A stretch of 64,000 bases of DNA from Struthidea cinerea (lineage: Eukaryota > Chordata > Aves > Passeriformes > Corcoracidae), in NCBI GenBank assembly GCA_013397865.1, contig VZTI01004623.1, positions 1,363,043-1,427,042 on the forward strand, written 5' to 3'. The position numbers and the translations under genes were made by a program. The notes under the pieces were generated by a model. It was not told the DNA's origin and ran no database searches. It saw only the letters and a program-made list of their open reading frames with translations. Below, piece after piece: positions 49,824 to 59,600 of this stretch. The number at the start of each line of letters is the position of its first letter. Positions within the stretch are counted from its first letter, which is position 1.

Positions 49824-49899
49824 GATGAGCGCAGGCCGTGTTACTGGAGATGAGGCTTGGGATGCTCCTGGGACCTGCTGGGAGTCAGACCAGTTCCAT
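49824..49899 (-). other. KCND3: KCND3 5' UTR segment of the first coding exon
   Basis: These 76 bases lie between the predicted splice acceptor and the start codon. On the minus strand the intron ends TCTGTTCTGTGTTTTAG, with AG at 49901-49900, so the exon begins at 49899. The main frame has no stop between the acceptor and the ATG. A four-codon upstream ORF starts at the first exon base. The boundary comes from the splice consensus only, not from transcript data. Confidence 0.75.
49885..49899 (-). other. Minimal upstream ORF (4 codons and stop) in the KCND3 5' UTR
   Basis: Reading the minus strand from the first base of the exon gives ATG GAA CTG GTC TGA. The ATG is followed by G at +4. Its -3 base comes from whichever upstream exon is joined, and would be C with either donor proposed here. 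It is out of frame with the main ORF, ends before it, and leaves 61 bases to the main ATG, so reinitiation or leaky scanning is possible. Any effect on translation is inference. Confidence 0.5.
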
Positions 49900-49925
49900 C
49901 TAAAACACAGAACAGAAGAGAACAC
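49900..49925 (-). other. KCND3: Splice acceptor of the KCND3 first coding exon
   Basis: The minus strand has a pyrimidine-rich stretch (TCTCTTCTGTTCTGTGTTTTAG) ending in AG at 49901-49900. It lies 77 bases before the start codon, a position expected for a gene with a non-coding first exon. No better AG lies between it and the ATG. Confidence 0.75.
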
Positions 49926-50541
49926 AGCACACAGTCACGCGGGGCGTCCTGCCCCGTTGGGTTGAAGAGTCCAGGATCAGCACAGACGCGAGAATTTAAA
50001 ACCACTGGCTTGCCCCCACCTCCCAGGTGAAGAATGATGTTGAACAAGGCACATGGTAATCAGCTCAGCAGGGTTATGGCATTATTATAGATTGAAATTT
50101 TGAATAGCAAATGATTCCTCATTAAAAGCATTTTAAAAGTAGCATAAACACAGTAATTTATATTTGCTTCCTCACAAACAAGACTAATCCATAATTCCCC
50201 AGGTGTAAGCCTCATGTGCTCATCAGTTTAACTACAGCTGTCAAGAAAGAGCTGAGAACTCCAGTGAAATCAGTCTGCGGTGGAATCGTACGAAAACCCG
50301 CAACTGGGCTTAGCTGCATTTCCAGCCCTAAACAAGTTCAGTATGTTCTGAATCTCGCACTAAGAACATCTTTAATTGAAAGAAATGGAAATTTTGCTCT
50401 GGTTTTCACCAGTTGTCTTCCACCTTTAATGCTAGGCCTGGCCTCAGCAGCAGTTTGCTGCTGCTCTCTTTCATTTAGAGGTGGGGTTTACTCTTGGGAA
50501 GTATTGCAGCCCTCCACTGGACCAGAGCTAAGAGGGGCAGA

Positions 50542-50569
50542 AGTCCTTCAGTTGAAGAACTGAAGGACT
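50542..50569. repeat. Perfect 12-bp inverted repeat with a 4-base loop
   Basis: AGTCCTTCAGTT and its exact complement AACTGAAGGACT are separated by GAAG. The pairing stops outside the 12 bp. It lies in intron 1, about 640 bases upstream of the coding exon, and would fold in the KCND3 pre-mRNA. Confidence 0.85.
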
Positions 50570-53562
50570 CTTAGGCTGAAACAAAATATGTTCACTGCAC
50601 TCTTGGATTTTTGCATGAGAAATATCCCAAGTTGTCCAGATCCTCAGCCACTGGAGGCCAACATTCTCTTGAAGTTTGAGTAGTTTTTGTGTTCTGATCT
50701 AGCCATGAATTTATCTTTTTGATCTTTGGTCAGAGTTCTTACAGTCTTTAACTTTTGTTTTAACTTGCATTTACACTCACTTCCCTAGAGCTTTTCTAAT
50801 TCTACCATGAAGTTATCTGAAGAAAGGTGCCATCATCATATGAGGTGCATTAGGAGCCCTATCAAAAGTCAATTTATCAATGGAAATTCTATTGATTCCA
50901 CTGACTCAGGCCCTCAGAGCTTAATTGTGTCTTTGTAGGCAGTTTTACTCTAAAGTTTTTAACTTACATGAAAGCTGCCATTCCAGCCAGTAAGGCTGCA
51001 GCATTATTGATTCCAACAGGCCATCAAAATACTGAATAAAAAATGATGGAATCAGTCTGTGGTGAAAACGACTGAAGTGCTCACAGAAATGCTCTTCCTC
51101 TTCGGGGCAAATTAACATTCATCACCTTAATGTGGAGCATCTTTCTATGCAATTTTACTATCTAAAGGACAATTGAAATCCCTTGTGCGAGCATCTTACT
51201 GCTGCTGAGAGCTTTTGTAATTACGAAACGTATAATAATCCATAGTGATGCTTATCCCAAGGAGACACTTTGCTTATCTACATGGCACTGGAGCAAACAT
51301 CCCACAATATTTCCCTCTAAAGAATTGTTCAGTATTACAAAGCACCACTTTTTCTCTCCCCCTAAAGAGAGAATTTATTGCATTGATCGTGCCAGACTGG
51401 CCGCCCTGGGGACCAGGCTCTGTCGTCTGTGCGAGGCAGAGCTCAGCACTGAAAACTTTCTCTGCATGACTTTGAAAATCTCCCCCAGCCCTCAGCTGAA
51501 AGGGCATCTCTAGGGGCTCAGTGGGCTCAGACTGCAGCTTTCTACCACCAGTGGTGGATCTTTTACCTTTTATGAAACATTTAAGAACACGAGGCAGCAA
51601 AATAAGAACTATTTCCTTCATCAATCACCAAATATATACAGGCAAATAACCGAGAAACCAAGAAAAGGCATCTCGTCCCTGCTTTCCCTGCTGGCAAACT
51701 GTCTTCCCTGGGTTTTGATTTCACTTAGCACCGTCACCAGAGTCCTTCTGCCAGGACTGACTGGTGACCTGACCAGTTTCAGCACATTGGATCCTCATCT
51801 TCCCTGATTTCTCAGGGGAACCACGTTAGAAATCTATCTCTTCTGTACTTTCATAACTTTGGTTGTGGATTCCAGGTTACCTACATTAGCTGCTGAGGCA
51901 CTATAAATACTTCACATATAATTGTTCCAATAAAGCACTGGTAACTCATAAGTGACTTACACATTTTTAAATCAATTTTTAAAAGATAAAATGGGTCCTT
52001 TCATGCTGGCAGTATATGTGGGGAAGCTATAAATATCTCGGCTATGAAAGGGACAGGAGATTAAAGCAAAAGAGAAAGAAAGGGGAATTCTTCTGTGGAG
52101 TTTAGTTCCCATTTCTCTGGGTCCAAGAGATGCAGCTGGATAGGAAAACAGAGCGCACCCAGCTTAATTTTCAAAGTTACGTTGAATCTGTCCCATTTGA
52201 TCCTCAAAATACACAAAAGATGACTCTTTTTCAGCTATAAATGATCTGAAGGAACAAGAGTGAGAAGAGTAGTGAAATTCCCTGTTGCAGAGGTTTTGCT
52301 TTTTCTTGTCCATGACTCCTTGGAACTCTACCACTCCCTGAAGGAAGTGAAAGAAAATTGTGAGAGAGAGAGGACTGGATTTACCATTCTGAACTGCACA
52401 ACCTAAGATGAGTCAAAAAAAATGAAGTGACCAGTTTATCTAGAATGTAGAATTCCAGAATGTAGAAAGAATCCTCCTTTTCTGCCTGCTTGGATTTTGG
52501 TAACTGCTAACCAGCCTGTTTAGGCTGGAGAGCAATTGGCTGGACTCAAAATCTAATGTACTGTTGACAGTCTCTGGAACTCTCATAGAAAACAGACACA
52601 CTTTAATTCTAACAAGCATATATTTAGCTATATCCATATTTCTAATTTTAATTACCATAATTTCTGCGTGTAATTTAAAAGGAACTGGTTGACAGCAGAC
52701 CGGCACCCTGCTGATGACATTTAGAAGACTGGTACACAAAATAGAATAATTTGCCTCCTGATTTAAAAAATATCTGTAGAGAAAAGAATCTGTTTTCTTT
52801 AGATAACTGTGGGGACAGTGAAACAGTCAAGCGAATTTGATAGAAAAGGCTGAGCATGAGCCCCCTGTCCCCCTCCCAGGACTCCCGACCCCATCAGGTC
52901 CCTCCCGACCACCGCTGACTCCGCTGCAGCCGCTCCAGGGGCACTGTGGTCTCATCCCAGTTCGGAACAAAACCCCGACAGCCAAGGCTGGGCCAGGAAA
53001 GCTCTGGAGGAAAACTTGATAGAGAACAGTTATGACTGTTCACCTAAAGGGTCAAGAAATAAAGGATGGATTCTTACCACTTCAGCTCCCATGGCAATGC
53101 CACACTGATCAATGTCTCTTCATCATCTCAAGAGAGCAGAGACAAACCAAAAATCTCAGTGTTTCCCTTTCTAGAAGCAGACTGGGCTGGTCTGAAATTG
53201 GACCGATAAACATACTGCAAATTTCTTGATGAACACTGCTAATGGGAGTGAAGAGCCTGGCGATCATTCCTTCTTCCCTCTCCTGTCCTTGTTGGGTCAG
53301 GCTCAGGCAGCAAAGACACCTTTGCTTTAAAGCAAAATATGTCAGCCAAAGCCTCGGTGTCTTCTGTCAGTCACACATTCCTTTCCCTTCACAGCAACAC
53401 CAGAAAATAAAACTTTCTGCAAAACACTCACTCCCTCAGTCTGTTGGGGAGATTTAGGAGCAAAAGCAACAGGCTTAGGATAAATGCATGCAAACTTCTC
53501 CCCTCCCTCCCTCTCAGCGAGCCCAGAGAGCCCCATCTTGCCGGCTCGCAGCGCTGCCTTAC

Positions 53563-53705
53563 CTGGCAAGGAAAGTCACTCGGCGCCCAAAAGTAGGGCT
53601 GAATGTGGGGAACGGGAAGGAAGGGGGAGCAGTCACTCCTCAGGATAAAAGGTGAACTGTGCTGCCTGCCTCTTGACTCCCTCTCTAAATGCAGTCAGAA
53701 GCAAT
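53563..53705 (-). other. Candidate alternative non-coding first exon of KCND3 (proximal)
   Basis: On the minus strand a strong donor, CCAG|GTAAGG, has its last exon base at 53563. About 170 bases upstream on the same strand is a TATATATA stretch (53733-53740). If used as a TATA box, it would place initiation near 53705 and give an exon of roughly 140 bases with no ATG near its end. The 5' limit given is only this estimate. The arrangement fits an alternative promoter at the CpG-island edge, but a chance donor cannot be excluded. Confidence 0.3.
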
Positions 53706-53732
53706 CAGTAAATGTGATCATCATTGTGAAAG

Positions 53733-53740
53733 TATATATA
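53733..53740 (-). promoter_or_regulatory. TATA-like element
   Basis: TATATATA lies at the gene-side edge of the CpG-rich region. On the minus strand it is about 30 bases upstream of a possible start near 53705 and 170 bases upstream of the donor at 53563. It is self-complementary, so it could equally serve the plus strand, or be a chance AT run. Confidence 0.25.
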
Positions 53741-54382
53741 GAGAGATGACTAAACAGCTTCTCCCTCATTGCTGCCGAGACGGAGGCTCTCCCTGCCTCG
53801 CTCTCCTGAGCTCGCTTCGCGTTGCCCCCTCCCCTTGCAGCACCGCTCGGAGCTTTGCCCTCGCTGCCCAGCCCAGCTGGGAACGGCACCCGGGTGCCGG
53901 AGATCCGCCGGGGTGGCCGCGGCCGGAGCTGGACCCGGCTGGTCCAGGGAGGCAGGCGGTGGAGCGCGGCTGGAGAAGGGCGGTGTGAGCTGACAGAGAC
54001 GCTGGCAAATGGAGCCGTTAAATACCCACCAGAGCCTACCCTGCATGCTAATGTGCCAAGGGGGAGATGAAGGGGGGAAAGCATGGGATGAACTTCACGG
54101 GTCTCTCCCGGAGCTCCCTGTGTGTCCCTCCTGGCTCTCGGTCAGGCGGGGACAAGGCAGGAGGGGTTCCTTCTGGACAAGGAACTGAGCTATTCCTCCG
54201 GCATCACAAACCTACAACCAACACCTTGGCCAGGGCAGGAGGCTACATTCAGGAATAAAAAGAAATCATTCAGATTTAAACCGATCTTTCCCTATCTTCT
54301 CCTCCCGTCTTCCTTCCCACCACCTTTACCTTTCCCCCTCGCCCTGCTGTTCTGGCTTGCTCTGCTCCTTGGCAGCTCTTAC

Positions 54383-54740
54383 CAGTCCTGTCTCCGCACC
54401 GCCTCAGCATCCCTCTTTCATCCACGGTCAGAAGTTGGACTCGGCACGCTCAGAGACCCGGCAGCCTCGCTCATTTATCTGTTTGCTGTCGAATCTCCAT
54501 TAAGTAAATAACCATAAGCCCAAATCAGAGCGAGCCAGCCTTGCCCTGCTCTGCCGGGCAGCTCCCGGCGGTGACTGATGCGCCGCAGCGATAGTTGATG
54601 ACTTCCATAAAGTGAGAGCGATACGTACACGAGCGAGCGGGGCTCGCCAGCCTCGCCATTGCCTCGCCTCCCTGCGCGGCTCAGCTCCGCACTTAATCGC
54701 CGGCAGTGCGGGGCTGGCACGGGCTGTGCGGCCACGGGCC
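54383..54740 (-). other. Candidate non-coding first exon of KCND3 (distal, CpG-island core)
   Basis: A donor reading GACTG|GTAAGAG on the minus strand has its last exon base at 54383. Upstream of it the minus strand runs through CpG-rich DNA up to the assembly gap at 54764, so the transcription start may lie near or inside the gap. The 5' limit given is arbitrary. The proposed exon holds ATGs. One ORF is short and closes within the exon. Another would read across the splice into a different frame from the channel and stop before the main start codon. Intron 1 would be about 4.5 kb. Confidence 0.35.
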
Positions 54741-54763
54741 GGGATCGGCAGCGGCGATGGGCG

Positions 54764-55132
54764 NNNNNNNNNNNNNNNNNNNNNNNNNNNNNNNNNNNNN
54801 NNNNNNNNNNNNNNNNNNNNNNNNNNNNNNNNNNNNNNNNNNNNNNNNNNNNNNNNNNNNNNNNNNNNNNNNNNNNNNNNNNNNNNNNNNNNNNNNNNNN
54901 NNNNNNNNNNNNNNNNNNNNNNNNNNNNNNNNNNNNNNNNNNNNNNNNNNNNNNNNNNNNNNNNNNNNNNNNNNNNNNNNNNNNNNNNNNNNNNNNNNNN
55001 NNNNNNNNNNNNNNNNNNNNNNNNNNNNNNNNNNNNNNNNNNNNNNNNNNNNNNNNNNNNNNNNNNNNNNNNNNNNNNNNNNNNNNNNNNNNNNNNNNNN
55101 NNNNNNNNNNNNNNNNNNNNNNNNNNNNNNNN
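54764..55132. other. Assembly gap (369 N)
   Basis: A run of N sits in the most GC-rich part of the window, where avian assemblies often fail. It probably hides the core of the KCND3 promoter and perhaps its first exon start. Open frames reported across it are meaningless. Confidence 0.99.
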
Positions 55133-55258
55133 CTGGGCGAGGGGAGCGGGCTGCGGGACCCCCGGGGCAGAGGGCAGCGCTGGGCGGGGGATGGCCGGTG
55201 GCCACAGCACCCCCGCAGCACTCCCGCAACGGGGGCCCCGCACCCGAGTTCCCGAGCC

Positions 55259-55285
55259 GGGGAGGAGGGGTGTGTAGGGAGCGGG
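55259..55285 (+). other. G-quadruplex-forming motif
   Basis: Four G-runs (GGGG, GGGG, GGG, GGG) are separated by loops of 4, 6 and 3 bases, which meets the usual G3+N1-7 rule. It sits upstream of KCND3, with the G-rich strand opposite to the coding strand. Confidence 0.6.
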
Positions 55286-55503
55286 TCCAGCGGGTTCCAG
55301 GGGCTGCAGGGGTTGCACTGTCAGGGGCAGGAGATGCTCCTTCAGCTGCATCACTGTGAGCAAGGGGTGTGTGTTGGGAGGTCCGATGTGCCTCTGGTGC
55401 CTTAAAATAAGGGAAACAGGGACTTGGTACAGCCAGCAATGACCTGGGGCCGTTTTCCAGGTGCCTTTCTTCCCAGAGTTCTAAACCCAAGACCTTCTTA
55501 AAG

Positions 55504-55521
55504 AAAAAAAAAAAAAAAAAA
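55504..55521 (+). repeat. Poly-A run (18)
   Basis: Eighteen A residues followed by an A-rich stretch. No retrocopy body was recognised to its left, which is CpG-island shore. Confidence 0.85.
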
Positions 55522-55617
55522 CAAAACCAAATAAAAATAGGGAAATACCTGCAAATCCTCAATATTTCAACACATCAATAGTCTGGTTCTGGAAACTCTG
55601 AAACCAGGACCCTGGCC

Positions 55618-55840
55618 ATCGAATTAGTAAGACTGGAAAAGACCTCCAAGATCATGAAGTCCAACCTGTGACTGAATCCTACTATGCCCACTAAACCATA
55701 TCACAAAGTGCCACATCTACTCATTTTTGGAACACTTCCAAGGATGGTGACTTCACCACTTCCCTGGGCAGCCTGTTCCAATGCTTGACCACACTTTCAG
55801 TGCTGAAATTTTTCCTAAGATAAAACTGAACCTCAACCTG
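55618..55840 (-). mobile_element. Old CR1 LINE 3' fragment
   Basis: Reversed on the plus strand: ACTGGAAAAGACCTCCAAGA, TCATGAAGTCCAACCTGTGA, AAGTGCCACATCTACTC, CTTCCAAGGATGGTGACTTC and GGGCAGCCTGTTCCAATGC. It is more diverged than most and lies just upstream of the promoter island. Confidence 0.9.
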
Positions 55841-56593
55841 ATAGATCCAGTTCAGGGTCTAATTTCTGATAATTCAATGCACTTATTAAAAAATAACATT
55901 AATTTCTGAATATCAGGTCCTGGGTAACCCTCCCCAAACCCAGTCCTCCCCCAATAACATTTGTAATCTGCATTACAGTGTCTGCAGAGTAGTTCACAAG
56001 TTCACGCAAACACAGTGCATTGTAATCTTTGGATCACGGATATTAAGAGTTGTATACTGGACACAAGAATAGTTGTGTGCAAAGTGAATCCTAAAACTTC
56101 TATGAGAAACTTTCAGTGGCTGTAAGAATTTAAACATATCAAAGCACCCTGAATCCATCTTTATTAGATGTCTTCAGAACTGCTTTCCACTTTTAAACCC
56201 TCCCTCTATCTCCACTTGCTCTTTCCCTCTTGCAGATGCTCAGAAGAAAGCAGAACCAGAAATGTCATTTGGCTTTTGCTGGTATAAGAGATTTTTCTGT
56301 GATTTACAGTGTCACCACTTCATAAAACTTCCTGACTCCTCTCTCTCTGGGGTGTGCTCTGGCCTCACTCTCTGCTGGTGCTGCCCTGGCTGTGATTCTG
56401 AATCGCTTTTCCCCCATGACTCGGCCCCTTTTAACTTCCCATCTCTATTAAAAAGCTAATTTGGGAACTCCTTTTCAATGCTCCCAATTTTGTATTTTTA
56501 AATAGAGTATGAAAGTCAAAAGCAAGCTTGCTGCAGATACTCTGAAGCGAAAATATTCCTTCTTCTCTTACTTTTTTTCCATCAATATATTTG

Positions 56594-56690
56594 CTCTGTT
56601 TCTTTCTCTCTCTTCTCTCTTTAAGTCTCTCTTCTTTCCCTCTTTTCCTTTTGCTCTCTCATTCTGCCTTTCCCCTTCTCTCTCTTTTCT
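56594..56690 (+). repeat. Long polypyrimidine (CT-rich) tract
   Basis: About 97 bases of almost only C and T (CTTT, CTCT and CCTT units) end in TCTCTCTTTTCTAG at 56692. It reads as a simple repeat, but its end matches a strong plus-strand splice acceptor. Confidence 0.8.
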
Positions 56691-59600
56691 AGGAATAACT
56701 CCTTCGGTTCTACTGCCCCAATTATAGATTTTATTAAAACTTTTTGAACAACTTTTTCTCATTCTACTACTGAAAAGTAGAACCTGCTGCTGGTTAAAAC
56801 AAGCCACGTAACCAGGGAAATTATGGAATGAACTGTCTTGGTTAAATATCAATATTAAATATAGTTCACCTAATTTTTTTTCCCCTCACATTTTCTTCTG
56901 TGTTTATATCCTATGTCTCTACAGTGTATTTTATTTATTGTGTTTGTTCTCTACACTGGGTGCTATTCTGCATAAATTCTGCATTAAATACCCCATTCAC
57001 TTCGTGGCTGTGCTGCAGAAGTTCTGCAGTGACAGTTGCAGGAACACAGCCTGGCTGCCTGAAATTACAGCTCGCCATAACACCGGAGCTTTGTGGTCTG
57101 ATTATGTCCCATAGACTGTGCCAACTTGCTCTGGCTTCAAGCTGGTGAAAACACCTGCATAGATTAAAGAAAGGTCATTAATGTGATTATGTGAAAGAGT
57201 CGGTCTTTGTAACCTTAAAATTATATGTGTGGTTCAGCGCCTTCATGCCACAGGTCTGCCAAAATCAGTTCAAGCCCCTTCCTTGTGTGTCTCTCGTGCA
57301 GAAAATGCAGTGTCTGCTTTAGGGGTGGAAATGGTCTTCACTAGGACCAATCTAAATTTCCTTTGAGACAGAAAAACACTGCCAAAAATTGGATTCCGAT
57401 GGACAGTCCCTATCCCAGACCCTCTCTGCAGCCTTGCCCTGCCTGTGGGCCTTTGGAAACCAAGGGCTTTGGTTCAAGGCCATCTCTGATTCACATCGTG
57501 CTCGGTTTTTCCCCCTCTGTGTCTGGAGATTTTCCAACCCAAAATAAAGCCTCACAGGCAGCTGCATTCTGCCACTTCTTCATAAAAGGAGAGAGGAAGG
57601 AGCCGTGGATGGGGTCCAGCAGCAGTGAGAGTTACCCAGCAGCTGCAACATTTTCTGCTCAGCTGGCCTTAATGAATCAAGAAAGGGTCACACACGATAG
57701 TGGAGGCAAAAGAACCTTGAAGGGCAGGAGTGACACTGAATAGGGCTCTGATTGATTGTCCTCTGTCCTCTGTCCCTTCCCCGTGCACTCCATGGCCCAG
57801 GCCCATTTCCGGTGCAGTTTTCGTGTCTGATAGCCCAGGCAGGACTTTACACGTTGCTCTTTGTCCAACTGCTCTGCAGCAAGTTCCTTGTGCAAGATTT
57901 GCTTCCAGCCAGTTGGGAATTCTTGTAATTATGAGCCGACCCAGGCTAAAAAGCTCCGAAGTGAGCAGAGCACAAGGCAAGTGCACTGCTTTGATCTCAC
58001 ACTCGTGAGTTAACCCGTCACCATCAAAGCAATCATCCTTGGCTGCTGCCAGTGGAGAGGCCAATTAAAGAATAGCAGAAAACCCCCAACAAAACCCAAA
58101 CCAACCTGAAATAAATGATCTATGTTAAATTATCAGGTTTGGAATGATTACCAGAGATCGAGTGATGCCAAGGGTTTTGCTGCCAGAGTCAACAACACAA
58201 TAAATTGGAATTGCAGTTTTTTGGTGGCTCATAACCAGTAAATCAGGTCTGGGGAACTATACATTTACTGCAAATTTAAGGAGTTGTTCTTTCATTTTTA
58301 AGAGTGCATTTTAAATCAAGTCAACAACCATAAAGCAATATCCAGCCTGCCTAGCTATTGTCTGGGGAATGAGTCCTGTACTATCATAATTCCTTTTTAT
58401 TATTATTACATGTGGGGGAATGGAGAAAAAATTTGGGAGTGAGATTGTCCATGTTCCTCCACCAGGTGAGCCTGGACTTCCAGACATGGACAGGTTTTTC
58501 CCAACGTTTCCTAATGGTCACGAGTGGATGGTCCCCACTCATTGCTGAGGAAAAATACCCCAAGAGGTGGATTTATCCCCAAACCAATTTATCATACCAA
58601 GCTCCTCTCCATATATGAGAATTCTAATAGGCAGAAATAAATTTATTCCTTTATCTTAGAACAGATTAAAAATAACTTTACCTGCAGACAAATTCTATAA
58701 CTAGAATTCAAGCTTAATCTTATTTTTTTTTTAATATTGAATCTAATAAGATCATTATTTCTGCCGTGCTCTAGCAGGATGTAGTCTCCCAGCTAAAGGG
58801 AAGGTGCATCTGTGTGTCATTAAGGGCTAACCTGAAATTCAGATCTTAATCCTCAGTACAGACCTTTGAGAGAGAAAGAAAGCTTTTGTTAATGCATTAA
58901 TTTAAACTTGCTCACAGCAGCAGCAGTAGCTGATAGCTTTAAAGTAAATTCAGTTAGTATTTTTGGATAGTCCAGAGCCAAAGGAAGCTCTTCATGAATG
59001 GAAAATCTCTCATCTAAGCCTCTCAAGGAGCTCAAAAGGAATATTTATGCAAACATCTATCTGAGCAGGAGGTGTTCTTGCTCTTCATGTAAAAAGACAC
59101 AACTGCCGGGCTTGTTAGGGAAATGTGTCACATCACCCAAAATGCAAGATTTATTGGTGCTGAGTTCCTTTATTGCAGGGAGAAGGGAGGCTAACCAAGA
59201 CATACTGGCACGTCTTGTTAAATACGACTGGGTTTGCGCACAGCAAACTGCAGGGCCAAAGTCATTGGTAATTCTGGGTTTGTATTAGGGGTGAAGCCGG
59301 CAAATCAAAAGAATGGGATTTTTCAAAATCACTGTGTTCATGTTTCTGACCAGGAAATCCTCTGTAATGAAAACTCATATTGCTCACCAAGGAATGAGCT
59401 ACACCAGCTCCTTTTTTCAATTATATGAGATAACCTTTACTGTTGTAGCTGAATGCTCAGATAATGTATTTTCTAACCCTGTGTACAAGGAAGAACATGC
59501 AGAACACGGCACAGTCCAGGATGGTGTAGCAGGACAATACACCCAGGTTAAATGGGAATACAGCAAACATTGAAATGGCCAACAATAACTCCATGTAATA

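Larger units (their letters stand above)
49900..53562 (-). other. KCND3: KCND3 intron 1 (minimum extent)
   Basis: This is non-coding, AT-rich unique sequence between the CpG island and the first coding exon. No CR1 and no open frame of interest were seen. It contains the perfect 12-bp hairpin at 50542-50569. If the distal donor at 54383 is used, the intron extends to 54382. Confidence 0.7.
53500..55300 (-). promoter_or_regulatory. KCND3: CpG-island promoter region of KCND3 (gap inside)
   Basis: The sequence changes from AT-rich intron to GC-rich, CpG-dense DNA, clearest at 53810-53960 and on both sides of the gap (54540-54763 and 55133-55290). It lies 3.6-5.4 kb upstream of the first coding exon, as expected for the promoter of a gene with a non-coding first exon. 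It holds two good minus-strand donors, a TATATATA stretch and a G-quadruplex motif. Motif-level promoter assignment is inference. The central 369 bases are unknown. Confidence 0.65.

Noticed and set aside
49290..49853. 187-codon plus-strand open frame
   Set aside because: It lies antisense over the KCND3 coding exon and is the usual mirror of a GC-rich coding sequence; it has no recognisable domain.
49824..49925. Extending KCND3 to the upstream ATG at 49925
   Set aside because: The added residues cross a clear splice acceptor at 49900 and do not match the Kv4 N-terminus, which starts at MAAGV.
49537..49965. 142-codon plus-strand open frame
   Set aside because: Another antisense shadow of the KCND3 exon, running into intron.
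55504..55521. Poly-A run as the tail of a processed pseudogene
   Set aside because: No reading frame or recognisable transcript body precedes it, and no flanking target duplication was seen.
54475..55562. Open frames of 217-289 codons across the CpG island
   Set aside because: They exist only because 369 N bases contain no stop codons.
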